NCBI GenBank assembly: GCA_018242625.1
Contig: JAFEBO010000003.1
Coordinates: 372,001 to 436,000 of the forward strand
DNA from: Planctomycetota bacterium
GTDB taxonomy: Bacteria; Planctomycetota; Phycisphaerae; Phycisphaerales; UBA1924
Reading direction: 5' to 3'
DNA length: 64,000 bases
The position numbers and the translations under genes were made by a program. The notes under the pieces were generated by a model. It saw nothing but the letters and a program-made list of their open reading frames with translations. It did not search any database and was not told the origin of the DNA. This document shows positions 44,859 through 52,936 of this stretch, one piece after another. Numbering within the stretch: the stretch's first letter is position 1; every line of letters starts with the position of its first letter.

Positions 44859-47069
44859 CTATTTCTTTGCGGGCTTGGCTTTGAACACGCCGTTGGGCTG
44901 CACAAATCGCAGCTCCTGCACCGCATCGTTCTCGAGAACGAACTGAATGCTGAATCCTTCGAGCTCTTTCAAGCGGAAGGTTCTGTGGCGGCCGGGCACG
45001 AGCTGGTAGGTGGGCTGCCCGGGCAGGCTGGCTGTGAGCGTGTCGCCGGACAAACTGATCGTGCATGGCTGCGTATCGGAGACCACGTAATCGCCCGCCA
45101 GTTTGCTCAGGAAGGCCTTGTCGAACAGCTCCGAGTCCCCTTTACGCTTGAACACGAATGGCTCTTCCGCGGGTTCCATCGGCGCCCGCAGAGCATCAAT
45201 CTCTCCGTCGAGGCCGGTCTCGAAGAGAAGTTTGAAACTCTCGAAAGTCTGATCCTTTTCGTTCTTCTTGCCGCTGAAGACGTCGTAGTGCCAATGTTCA
45301 AGAGGTGTGCGTATGCCGTTGTACGCGAAGGCAAGAGCCGGGTCGCTGCTGGACGAATTGTCCACAGTCACCGAAATGACGCCGTAACCGGGGTGTTCGT
45401 AGTCGCCGGCGTATTCGGCGAGGGGGTGCGAAGGATGCGTGCCCGATTTGCGGGTCTCTCCGAGATTTTCCTTTGCCTTTTTGCCCTGCTTTTCGGCCAG
45501 CTTCCGTTTTTCGAGCGCCTTCTGGCTCCAGTCCTCTCTCGGCAGTTTGAGCATGCGATCGGCGCCGTGACGCACGATCATGCCGGGGAGAGCGGAGCCG
45601 TTCATGTTCGTCAATACGACGAAGCCCACGTCATCCTGCGGGAAGAAAGCCACCAGGGCTGAGAACCCGTCGATGTTCCCGCCGTGATGAATGCGCCGAT
45701 GGCCGCGGTAGACATCGACGAACCAGCCCATCCCGTAGCCGACGGGCACGACCTCGGGACTCTCTGGCGATCCGTCGCCCATCGACATGTGCGGCGCGTG
45801 CAGATCCTGCAGCGTGGATTCCTGGATCAGGCGTTTGCCGGCGAAGGTCCCGTCCGAGAGGTGCAGCCGGACCCAGTTGGCAGTTTCGGAGACGGATGAA
45901 TTGATCGATCCGGCGGGGCCCATCGTGGCGATATCGCGAAAATCGATCCGCTCGACTTTGTCCGTGTCTTCGTCTTTGCGGTAGCCCAGGGAGAAGTCTG
46001 CGTCTTTCTGCGAATCCACAACCGAAAAGGTTGTTCGATTCATGCCAAGAGGCAGCAGGATGCGCGCGCGAATGTTTTCTTCCCAGCTCTTTCCGGTCAG
46101 CCGCTCTTCCAGGACGCCTGCGGTCAGGAACATCAGGTTGTTGTATTGCCACGCTTCCCGCAGATCTTTGTTGTTGGGGAGATACGCGAGCTTGTGCATG
46201 AGGTCTTCGCGGGTGCTCGAGGTGTTGCCGTACCAGAGAAGGTCATGCCGCGGCAAGCCCGACCGGTGGGTGACAAGGTCGCGCGGTGTCATGCGCTCGG
46301 TGGCGCTGCGGTCATAGAGGCGGAACTCGGGGATGTAGCTGATCACGGGTTTGTCAAAGTCGAGCTTGCCCTCATCCGCGAGTTGACCCATCACAAACGT
46401 GGTGAATGCCTTGGTCGCCGAGCCGATCGCAAAGAGCGTGTTTTCGCTGACCGGGAGTTTCTTGTCGACATCGCGGTAGCCGAAGCCTCTGGCGAACACG
46501 ACCTTGTCGCCCTTGATCACGGCGACCGCAACTCCGGGCACATCCCATGCCTGGCGGGCCTGGTCGATGAACGCATCGAACCCTTCCAGCACATCTACCG
46601 ACTCTCCGCTCGCGGGCTGCGCCTTCCTGACTTCGAACGGGAACTTGCCGCCGCCCTGGCTGAAATCTCCGCTGAGTGTGAGCCCGTCTTCCGAGAAAGC
46701 GCCGGTGAACGTCGGATCGCCGCCGATCCCCGCGGTTTCTTTGATCTTGAAGACCGCATGCGCCGGCGTCGCGGCATCCACGCTGATCTTCTCGAGGGGA
46801 ATATTCCGAAGCTTCTGCACCGGGATCGAGATCGTGCCTTCGGTTGGCGATGCAAATTCCAGCTGTATTTCCAGCTTCATCCCCGGGACTGTGATCGCCC
46901 CGGACCAGCTTCCTGTGAGGTAGGCGGCGGCCGTTTGCGCGCGCTGATGTTCCCGGCCTATCGCCGGCGCCGGCGCAAGCAGCGACCCCGCCGCGCAAGC
47001 TACGAGCAAAGCAATCCCCGGCCGAAGAAACACAGCTTTGCGGACGGCACGCAATTGGGAATTCAGCAT
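44859..47069 (-). CDS. Exported class C beta-lactamase-family serine hydrolase
   Basis: A 736-residue protein with AGAGG 5 nt before the ATG and a long signal peptide (VFLRPGIALLVACAAGSLLAPA). An N-terminal beta region (to about 175) is followed by the beta-lactamase/DD-peptidase fold: SxxK in AIGSATKAFTTF, the Tyr site in WQYNNLMFLTAGVL and the third box HHGGNIDGF. A Lys-rich linker (KLAEKQGKKAKEN) then joins a C-terminal DUF3471-like beta domain (LAEYAGDYEHPGYGVISVTV). Family members include esterases and D-amino-acid peptidases; beta-lactam resistance should not be assumed. Divergent from the thioredoxin gene, with 199 bp between the starts. Confidence 0.9.
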   Translation of the reverse strand: MLNSQLRAVRKAVFLRPGIALLVACAAGSLLAPAPAIGREHQRAQTAAAYLTGSWSGAITVPGMKLEIQLEFASPTEGTISIPVQKLRNIPLEKISVDAATPAHAVFKIKETAGIGGDPTFTGAFSEDGLTLSGDFSQGGGKFPFEVRKAQPASGESVDVLEGFDAFIDQARQAWDVPGVAVAVIKGDKVVFARGFGYRDVDKKLPVSENTLFAIGSATKAFTTFVMGQLADEGKLDFDKPVISYIPEFRLYDRSATERMTPRDLVTHRSGLPRHDLLWYGNTSSTREDLMHKLAYLPNNKDLREAWQYNNLMFLTAGVLEERLTGKSWEENIRARILLPLGMNRTTFSVVDSQKDADFSLGYRKDEDTDKVERIDFRDIATMGPAGSINSSVSETANWVRLHLSDGTFAGKRLIQESTLQDLHAPHMSMGDGSPESPEVVPVGYGMGWFVDVYRGHRRIHHGGNIDGFSALVAFFPQDDVGFVVLTNMNGSALPGMIVRHGADRMLKLPREDWSQKALEKRKLAEKQGKKAKENLGETRKSGTHPSHPLAEYAGDYEHPGYGVISVTVDNSSSSDPALAFAYNGIRTPLEHWHYDVFSGKKNEKDQTFESFKLLFETGLDGEIDALRAPMEPAEEPFVFKRKGDSELFDKAFLSKLAGDYVVSDTQPCTISLSGDTLTASLPGQPTYQLVPGRHRTFRLKELEGFSIQFVLENDAVQELRFVQPNGVFKAKPAKK

Positions 47070-47268
47070 AATGACCTCTATTAGGAATTGCCCCGGGACG
47101 TTTTCAGCGTTCCTTCGCGGCAGGATACCGGAAGGCGGCCGGCCGGATGCGGTAACCCGCGTGGAATGGCCGCCGAGCCACCGGAACCACGCCGATGGCG
47201 GGCCGAACATATGATCTGTGAGCCGCTAGAACCAACTCCGGAGAGCGCGGCGAAAAAGGAATTATGAG

Positions 47269-48270
47269 ATGAAAAAGTCGATGATCGCCCTGCTGATGGT
47301 CGCCGGTCTGGCCGTTCCTGCGCTCGCGGAAGATTCGCCCAAGCCGGCCGGAACTCCGGCGGCGGCACCGATCGTCGCTCCGGCACCCGGCTCGCTCACC
47401 GTCGGCGATGCCGCCCCCGCGCTCACGATCGCGAAGTGGGTGAAGGGCTCGGAAGTGAACGCCTTCCAGAAGGGCAAGATCTATGTCGTCGAGTTCTGGG
47501 CCACGTGGTGCGGCCCGTGCAAGAAGAGCATGCCGCACCTGTCGCAATTGCAGAAGGAATACGCGGACAAGGGTGTGACGATCATCGGCGTGACCTCGCA
47601 GGATCCGCGCAACTCGCTCGCCGACGTCGAAACAATGACGAAGGAGAAGGGCGACACGATGGGATACACCGTCGCATGGGACAACGCCCGCGCGACGAGC
47701 ACCGCATACATGGAAGCGGCGGCGCAGAACGGGATCCCGACGGCCTTTATCGTTGACAAGACCGGACACATCGCCTGGATCGGCTCTCCCTTCGAGATGG
47801 ACGAGCCGCTCGCCAAGATTGTGGACGGTTCCTTCGACGTCGCGGCCGCGAAGAAGAAGTTCCAGGCCGAGCAGCAGTCCGAAGTGGCCCGTGCGAACTT
47901 CATCCAGGCCGTTCGCTCCAAGAGCACGGCCGCGATGCTCTCGTCGGGCACGACCCTGGTGGACAGCGCCGCCGGTGACGGCGAGCTGCTCAACACCGTG
48001 GCCTGGCTGCTGGTCGACCCCAAGCGCGGCGTGGACTTCAAGGCCAACCCCAAGCTGCTGGCCCTTGCCGAAAAGGCTGCGAACGGAGCGGTGGAGGCCA
48101 CGGGAGGCAAGGACCCGGGCGTGCTCGACACGCTCGCTCGCGTCCTGTTTGTGAAGGGTGATACCGCGGCGGCAATCGCCACCCAGACCAAGGCGGTTTC
48201 TCTTGCGGATAGCGATGAAATGAAGAAGGACCTCGAGTCTTCCCTCAAGGAATACCAGAGCGCCAAGTAA
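47269..48270 (+). CDS. Exported thioredoxin-family (TlpA-like) protein with helical C-terminal domain
   Basis: A 333-residue protein with AAGGAA before its ATG and a signal peptide (MKKSMIALLMVAGLAVPALA). A thioredoxin domain (residues 45-190) has the intact W-C-G-P-C (Cys81, Cys84) in VVEFWATWCGPCKKSMPHLS, and cis-Pro in NGIPTAFIVDKTGHIAWIG. The C-terminal 140 residues are helical and TPR-like (LLNTVAWLLVDPKRG, ALAEKAANGAVEATGGKDPG, LDTLARVLFVKGDTAAAI). It probably reduces disulfides in the periplasm; the helical part may bind a partner. It contrasts with the redoxin at 1-1011, where the first Cys is absent. A strong terminator follows at 48293. Confidence 0.92.
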   Translation: MKKSMIALLMVAGLAVPALAEDSPKPAGTPAAAPIVAPAPGSLTVGDAAPALTIAKWVKGSEVNAFQKGKIYVVEFWATWCGPCKKSMPHLSQLQKEYADKGVTIIGVTSQDPRNSLADVETMTKEKGDTMGYTVAWDNARATSTAYMEAAAQNGIPTAFIVDKTGHIAWIGSPFEMDEPLAKIVDGSFDVAAAKKKFQAEQQSEVARANFIQAVRSKSTAAMLSSGTTLVDSAAGDGELLNTVAWLLVDPKRGVDFKANPKLLALAEKAANGAVEATGGKDPGVLDTLARVLFVKGDTAAAIATQTKAVSLADSDEMKKDLESSLKEYQSAK

Positions 48271-48292
48271 AGCACAGAATCGGGCGTGACCG

Positions 48293-48320
48293 GGGCGGTG
48301 CGAAAGCGCCGCCCTTTTTC
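48293..48320 (+). terminator. Rho-independent terminator
   Basis: GGGCGGTGC (48293-48301) pairs with GCGCCGCCC (48306-48314) with one G-U pair over a GAAA loop, followed by TTTTT. It ends the thioredoxin transcript. Confidence 0.88.
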
Positions 48321-48359
48321 TTGCGCGATCTGCACGCGGCCGGGAAGAAGTCGCGTCGC

Positions 48360-49046
48360 TCAGAACGGGCGCTTGGTGGGATTCACGACGAGATTATCCC
48401 GGCCCAGCACGAAGAGATCGGCGACTTCCACCGCATCCTGAAAGCTCTCTCTCGCCTTGTCCGGGTCGATCGCGCTCGGGAGCACCTGCCCGCGCTCAAG
48501 GTGTTCGACGGTCGGGATTGCATCGCCGGTCACAAGCACGGTAAACCTGGGGTCTTCCAGGAGAAGCCCGCACATTCCCGGAGTAACGCCCGGCATGGGG
48601 AAGAGCGAAACCCGCTCCGCGAGTTCGTCGGGTGCGGGCCGGCACCGCTGAAGGATCGCGACATCGCGCTCGAGGGCGTCGCGGATCAGTCTCTCTTCTT
48701 CGAGCTCGGGATCGAGTTCCTTCAGACGCTGCGCCATGGGCACTCCGAGCCCCTCGCGCTCGGCCTCCGCGATCCACCATTCAGCGTCCTCGAAGGCGCC
48801 CAGGCCCCGCCTGCAATCGCCCCGAAAACTTGTCAGAAACACGTCGGTGATCTGCGCGGGAGAGAGGTTTGCACGTTCCTGCAGGCGCGCCGCGAGGATG
48901 GACTCGGGCAAGCCAGGGTCCACGAGAATCCGCTTCTTCCCCGATGAAATAAGAGTCGTTGTCGCGTGGCCCGTGCGCACCGGAGCCTTTTCACCCCAAA
49001 GGGGATTGGCGGCAAGCGTGCCGATGCTGAGAACTCGAAACTCCAC
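48360..49046 (-). CDS. MBL-fold protein lacking the usual metal-binding motif
   Basis: A 228-residue protein with the metallo-beta-lactamase fold order: FRVLSIGTLAANPLW, RTGHATTTLISSGKKRILVD then PGLP, a motif II position DVFLTSFRGDCRRGLGAFE, and LFPMPGVTPGMCGLLLED with LVTGDAIPTVEHLERGQ. In active members the motif II is H-x-H-x-D-H; here it reads S-F-R-G-D-C, so two or three metal ligands are lost, though the later Asp of TGDA remains. It starts with GTG directly after the coaD stop (TGAGTG), so it is coupled to coaD. A binding or regulatory rather than hydrolase role is suggested, not shown. Confidence 0.8.
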   Translation of the reverse strand: MEFRVLSIGTLAANPLWGEKAPVRTGHATTTLISSGKKRILVDPGLPESILAARLQERANLSPAQITDVFLTSFRGDCRRGLGAFEDAEWWIAEAEREGLGVPMAQRLKELDPELEEERLIRDALERDVAILQRCRPAPDELAERVSLFPMPGVTPGMCGLLLEDPRFTVLVTGDAIPTVEHLERGQVLPSAIDPDKARESFQDAVEVADLFVLGRDNLVVNPTKRPF

Positions 49047-49619
49047 TCAGCCCTCCCCGCCCGGGTCGCGTGCGGTCCGGAGCTGCTCGAGCGCCGGGTG
49101 CCGTGCAGCCTTCTTCTCTCGGAGCCGCTCGATGACATAGCCCGGGACCATGGGCTCGAGGCAGGAGAGGTCTTCACCCATCGCGGCGATCTGCTTGATC
49201 AGCGTGCTGCTGGTGTACGCGAACGTCTGTCCGGCAACGACAAACGCGGTCTCGAGACCGGCCACTTCGCGATTTGTGACCGCCTGCTGGATCTCGTACT
49301 GAAGATCGGAGAGATTCCGCACACCCCTCAAGAGGGCGGTCGCGCCCGCCTTTCGGGCGAAATCCACTGTCAGGCCGTCGAACCCCTGCACGCGGACAGG
49401 TGCGCCGCCGGATTCGCGTGCGGAAAGGTCTTCGACGAGCTTGCGTGTCATCTCGACACGTTCGGAAGCGGAGAAGAGCTGGTGTTTCGCGGGGTTTCTT
49501 CCCACCGCGACAATCAGTTCGTCAAAGAGCCGTCGCCCGCGCGCGATCACGTCCAGATGACCGAAGGTGATGGGGTCGAAGCTTCCGGGATAGATCGCCA
49601 AGTGCTTCCGCGCGGGCAT
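49047..49619 (-). CDS. coaD: Phosphopantetheine adenylyltransferase
   Basis: This cytoplasmic enzyme makes dephospho-CoA from phosphopantetheine and ATP. The 190-residue protein has the family landmarks YPGSFDPITFGHLDVIARG (T/H-x-G-H), VGRNPAKHQLFSASERVEM, then FDGLTVDFARK, ALLRGVRNLSDLQYEIQQAV and FVVAGQTFAYTSSTLIKQIA. The last replaces the E. coli ERSFISSSLVKEVA region in equivalent position. About 25 extra residues at the C-terminus (RLREKKAARHPALEQLRTAR) exceed the usual length of around 160. It is followed without a gap by the MBL-like gene; divergent from the GT4 at 49661. Confidence 0.96.
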   Translation of the reverse strand: MPARKHLAIYPGSFDPITFGHLDVIARGRRLFDELIVAVGRNPAKHQLFSASERVEMTRKLVEDLSARESGGAPVRVQGFDGLTVDFARKAGATALLRGVRNLSDLQYEIQQAVTNREVAGLETAFVVAGQTFAYTSSTLIKQIAAMGEDLSCLEPMVPGYVIERLREKKAARHPALEQLRTARDPGGEG

Positions 49620-49660
49620 GGCGAAGGGTAGGAGAGAACGTCATCGGGTAAAGTGTTCCT

Positions 49661-50908
49661 ATGCCCGGCGGTCAGGCCAAAGCTCGCGTGCTTCTCTTCA
49701 CCGATACGCTCGGCGATGTCAACGGCGTTTCGCGATTTGTGAACGACCTGATCGATCGGTCCGCGCAGGCCGGCCGGGATCTCTCGGTGTTTACCAGCAC
49801 TCGAATGCCCGTGCGCAGTTCCGCGGCGATCCTCAACTTTCGGCCCCGGTTCGCGACGGCCATGCCCGGATATCGCCACCTGGAGGTCGCCTGCCCGCCC
49901 GCCCGGGAAATGCTCCGCACGGCGCGTGCGCTGGCCCCGACGTGCATTCATGTGAGCACGCCCGGCCCGGTCGGTCTGGTGGGGCGGAAAGCAGCGAAGA
50001 TCCTCGGCGTGCCCCTCGTCGGCGTCTATCACACGGACTTTCCCGCGTACATCGAACACCTGTTCAACGACGCGGCCCTCTCGTGGCTTTGCAGGTCGGC
50101 GATGGGCCGTTTCTACGGCGCGTTCGACCGGGTGCTGACGCGCAGTTCGCATTACACAAGTGAACTCCGGGGCCTTGGAATCGATCCCGCGCGCTGCCGC
50201 ACGCTGACGGCCGGCATCCGGACCGAACGCTTTTCACCGCGATTCAAAGATCCGGAAGTCTGGCGGCCATTCGGCCTGCCCGCCCAGGCCGTCAAAGTGC
50301 TCTACGCCGGTCGCGTCAGCGTCGAAAAGAACCTGCCGATGCTGGCCAAGGTCTGGCGAACATGCCTGCCCCTGCTGCAACGCCGGGGCATTGACGCCCG
50401 TCTTGTTGTGCTTGGGGACGGCCCGTACCGCGAGGAAATGGAAGAACAGCTTCAGGGAAGCAGCGCCGCCTTTCTCGGATTCCAGACCGGCCGGACGCTT
50501 TCCAGTCTTTACGCATCGAGCGATCTGTTCGTATTCCCGTCGGTCACCGACACGCTGGGCCAGGCGGTTCTGGAGGCGCAGTGCAGCGGGCTTCCCGCAC
50601 TCGTCTCAGATGTCGGCGGCCCCCGGGACATTGTGCATCACGGCCAGACGGGCTTTGTTGCATCGATCGCGAGGCCGGATGTCTGGCGTGACCGGCTCAT
50701 CGCGCTCTGTATGGATGCCTCGCTCCGATCGGACATGAGCAGAGCAGCCGCGGCGACGGCAGCCGATCGTACATTCGAACGCTCCTTTGCTCATTTCTGG
50801 CAGGAGCACGAAGCGATCAGCGGCTTTCCCGGCTCGGACGGCCCCGAGATTCCGGCGGCAGATCGGATCAGCACCCCTTCGCCCGGCGTGTGTACTGTTC
50901 CGGCGTGA
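49661..50908 (+). CDS. Glycosyltransferase family 4
   Basis: A 415-residue GT-B enzyme. The acceptor domain starts VLLFTDTLGDVNGVSRFVND and includes PLVGVYHTDFPAYIEHL, typical of the group containing the sulfoquinovosyl and mannosyl transferases (SqdX/MgtA-like). The donor domain shows VLYAGRVSVEKNLPMLAKV, LVVLGDGPYREEMEEQL and FPSVTDTLGQAVLEAQCSGL with the E-x7-E type site. It probably works on membrane glycolipids or exopolysaccharide. Its stop overlaps the start of the next membrane protein as GTGA. Confidence 0.93.
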   Translation: MPGGQAKARVLLFTDTLGDVNGVSRFVNDLIDRSAQAGRDLSVFTSTRMPVRSSAAILNFRPRFATAMPGYRHLEVACPPAREMLRTARALAPTCIHVSTPGPVGLVGRKAAKILGVPLVGVYHTDFPAYIEHLFNDAALSWLCRSAMGRFYGAFDRVLTRSSHYTSELRGLGIDPARCRTLTAGIRTERFSPRFKDPEVWRPFGLPAQAVKVLYAGRVSVEKNLPMLAKVWRTCLPLLQRRGIDARLVVLGDGPYREEMEEQLQGSSAAFLGFQTGRTLSSLYASSDLFVFPSVTDTLGQAVLEAQCSGLPALVSDVGGPRDIVHHGQTGFVASIARPDVWRDRLIALCMDASLRSDMSRAAAATAADRTFERSFAHFWQEHEAISGFPGSDGPEIPAADRISTPSPGVCTVPA

Positions 50909-51597
50909 ATTCACTGATCGTCGTGCTCCTGGTGGTTGGCTTCTCGATCCTGCGCTGGGTGGTCGAACAGGTCGGCGCTGCCGCCAAGAAACGCAAAGAG
51001 ATGCAGGAGCAGTCCGTCCGCGAACACGAGGCGCTTCGGACCGGCCGCGAACAAGGTCGGTCATTTCAAGAGCAGTTTGCGGAGATTCCCGAAGCGCAAA
51101 GTCCCGAGAGCCGCCGCGCTCAGGAACTGGCCGACCTGCGTCGCAGAGCCGCGGCAAGGCGGAGGGGAGCTCCTGGGGCCGAGAATCCACAAAGCGCCTC
51201 CGCTCAATCCCCGCGGAACACGCAACAACCCAACCCGCTCGAAGTGCTGCTCGGACTGCCCCCGGGTGCTACCTCGGGGACGATCGTGCCTTCACCTCCG
51301 AGGAAGCAGGCGCAAACAAGCCGCAAGCGCGACGAAGAGTCTCGCCGTCGGGCCCAGCGAGAAAACGCCGCGCGGCTGCAGGCCGAGCGCCAGAAGCAGG
51401 CCGCGGCAGCAGCCCGCCAGGCGGAAACCGCCGCCCGCACAGCGGCGCAGGCAAAGCAGCAGCCCCGCCCATCCGTTGCGATTTTTCAGAACGCCGCCCC
51501 CGCCGCCGGCATCCCCGCGGCCGATCCCGCGTCCCAGTGGAAACGGGCCTTTATCATGAGCGAAATCCTGAGCGCCCCTGTTTCCTTGCGCCGGTAA
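50905..51597 (+). CDS. Membrane-anchored Ala/Gln/Arg-rich coiled-coil protein
   Basis: A 230-residue protein whose GTG start overlaps the preceding stop. One N-terminal helix (NSLIVVLLVVGFSILRWVVE) is followed by a basic, charged segment (QVGAAAKKRKEMQEQSVREHEALR) likely to be a coiled coil, a LRRRAAARRRG patch, a Pro/Gln-rich linker, a second long coiled coil (SRRRAQRENAARLQAERQKQ then AAAAARQAETAARTAAQAKQ) and a C-terminal hydrophobic stretch ending SEILSAPVSLRR. It has no recognised family; the layout resembles envelope or scaffold proteins. Coupling to a glycosyltransferase suggests an envelope role. Confidence 0.6.
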   Translation: MNSLIVVLLVVGFSILRWVVEQVGAAAKKRKEMQEQSVREHEALRTGREQGRSFQEQFAEIPEAQSPESRRAQELADLRRRAAARRRGAPGAENPQSASAQSPRNTQQPNPLEVLLGLPPGATSGTIVPSPPRKQAQTSRKRDEESRRRAQRENAARLQAERQKQAAAAARQAETAARTAAQAKQQPRPSVAIFQNAAPAAGIPAADPASQWKRAFIMSEILSAPVSLRR

Positions 51598-51663
51598 GCC
51601 GGTCTTCATTCCCGCAAATTCCGCGGCGTTTCTCCCCGATTCCACCTTGCTCGATTTCCCGGC

Positions 51664-51691
51664 TTGACACCCGCGCCGGGGTCGATACGCT
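51664..51691 (+). promoter_or_regulatory. Promoter in front of the cobalamin riboswitch
   Basis: TTGACA (51664-51669) and TACGCT (51686-51691) are separated by 16 bp, placing the start near 51698, just before the aptamer. The -35 is a perfect consensus match; the -10 is weak. Confidence 0.55.
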
Positions 51692-51699
51692 GGCATTGT

Positions 51700-51895
51700 C
51701 TTCGGTGCCCCGCTTTGCGGGGCAAAGAGGGAAGTGTGGTGAGGCTGGCTTCAGCCGATTCCACCGCGGACGCGCCGCCGTAAGGGGTTCGCCGCGATTC
51801 ATGGCACGAACACTCGTGCCGGCCACTGTTCGCCGCCAGGCGATACGGGAAGGCGGATCGCGGATCACCCCGAGCCGGAAGACCTGCCGAATGAC
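51700..51895 (+). promoter_or_regulatory. Cobalamin (B12) riboswitch aptamer
   Basis: The elements appear in order as in the Cobalamin family. GGTGCC followed by a GC hairpin and GGGGCAA, then AAGAGGGAAGTG (the AGAGGGAA element) at 51703-51735. A core CGCGCCGCCGTAAG (51771-51784) corresponds to the GCCCCGCAACTGTAA-type stretch. A variable arm with a hairpin of GGCACGA and TCGTGCC lies at 51802-51820. The B12 box reads GAGCCGGAAGACCTGCCGA (51872-51890), matching the AGCCAGGAGACCTGCC consensus. The 52148 gene starts 258 bp further on the same strand. No terminator with a T-run is seen before it; instead CCCCTT (52120-52125) can pair with the AAGGAG ribosome site (52136-52141), suggesting translational control (inference). 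Confidence 0.88.
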
Positions 51896-52119
51896 TCCGC
51901 GAGGGATGTTCCCGAGCGGGTGACTGGCGGCCCTCGCGATTCCGGGGCGGCTGGTGCGAGCGCTCCGGCAGCCCCCGGCGATTGCGCTCTCATCGGCACG
52001 CACGCTCCGGTTCAGGGACCGAGTCGATCGGGCGTTTTCGTACGCCCACGCTCGATCTCATTCGCCGGGACCGCCCTGCTTCAGGCGCGGGGGCCGTCTC
52101 GCGCGATTCGAGACGAATG

Positions 52120-52141
52120 CCCCTTTCCGGGCGGCAAGGAG
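52120..52141 (+). promoter_or_regulatory. Candidate ribosome-site-sequestering hairpin (expression platform)
   Basis: CCCCTT (52120-52125) faces the AAGGAG ribosome site (52136-52141) over a 10-base loop, with one mismatch. It would hide the ribosome site of the 52148 gene. A second small stem, GGGCGT with ACGCCC, lies at 52030-52047. The link to B12 binding is inferred from distance to the aptamer and lack of a terminator. Confidence 0.4.
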
Positions 52142-52147
52142 TTCGAG

Positions 52148-52936
52148 ATGCTCTTGTTTGGAAAAGTCTACTTCGGTGGAGCGGCGCTGCTGGCCGCGAG
52201 TGCTCTCGCTGGCCCGTATGCGGCGAGCTGGACGAGTTACAGCGCCGGCTCGAACGCGAGCGCGTCGTACCTGGACCCGAACAGCGCGATCGGTTCGCCA
52301 ACGCGATTTACGGGGGTGCAGTCTGGCTATCCCAGTGTCGTAAGCCCCTTCAGCCCGCCGTTTGATCCCGGCGATGTCGTCAGCATCGGGCGCGGCGGAC
52401 ACTTGACGCTCGCCTTCGATCACGATGTCTTCAACCGCACCACAAACCCCTTCGGGATTGATTTCATCATCTTCGGCAACTGGTTCTACATCGACTCGGG
52501 CGGCATCGCGTCGGGCAAGTTTGCGACGCCCAACGGCCGCGTCGAAGTCTCGAAGGACGGTTCCGACTGGCGGACGGTCACCGGCGTTTCTCCCACCGAC
52601 GGCTTCGCGACACTCGGATACAGCGACCTCGCGTCCCCGTACGAATCCACGCCCGGCAACGTAGAAACCGATTTCACACGGCCCGTCGATCCGGCCTTTA
52701 ACCCCATCGGCAAGTCTTTCGCGCAGATTGTCGCCGGATACAACGGCAGCGGCGGCGGGACCGGAATCGATTTCGCTTCCACGGGCCTCGACTCGATCCG
52801 CTTCGTTCGGATATCGAACCCCGACGGAAACAGCGGGAATATCGCCATCGATGCGATCGCCGAGGTTCCTGCGCCGGCGGCGCTGCCGCTGCTCGCTTTC
52901 GCAAGTCTCATCGCGCCCCGCCGGAGGAGAAAGTGA
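52148..52936 (+). CDS. PEP-CTERM surface protein under cobalamin riboswitch control
   Basis: A 262-residue protein with AAGGAG 6 nt before the ATG, a signal peptide (FGGAALLAASALAGPYA), a beta-rich domain and a C-terminal anchor EVPAPAALPLLAFASLIAP then RRRRK. The domain has DPGDVVSIGRGGHLTLAFDH, GIDFIIFGNWFY, GRVEVSKDGSDWRTVTG, TGLDSIRFVRISNPDGN and IAIDAIAEVPAP. It resembles 'cell surface protein' families with V-S-L-G-x-G-G and D-F-x-x-F-x-N elements that sit near transport loci in other phyla. The riboswitch implies production when B12 is scarce. The gene is the first of three overlapping genes; a B12-binding or scaffold role is inferred. Confidence 0.85.
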   Translation: MLLFGKVYFGGAALLAASALAGPYAASWTSYSAGSNASASYLDPNSAIGSPTRFTGVQSGYPSVVSPFSPPFDPGDVVSIGRGGHLTLAFDHDVFNRTTNPFGIDFIIFGNWFYIDSGGIASGKFATPNGRVEVSKDGSDWRTVTGVSPTDGFATLGYSDLASPYESTPGNVETDFTRPVDPAFNPIGKSFAQIVAGYNGSGGGTGIDFASTGLDSIRFVRISNPDGNSGNIAIDAIAEVPAPAALPLLAFASLIAPRRRRK

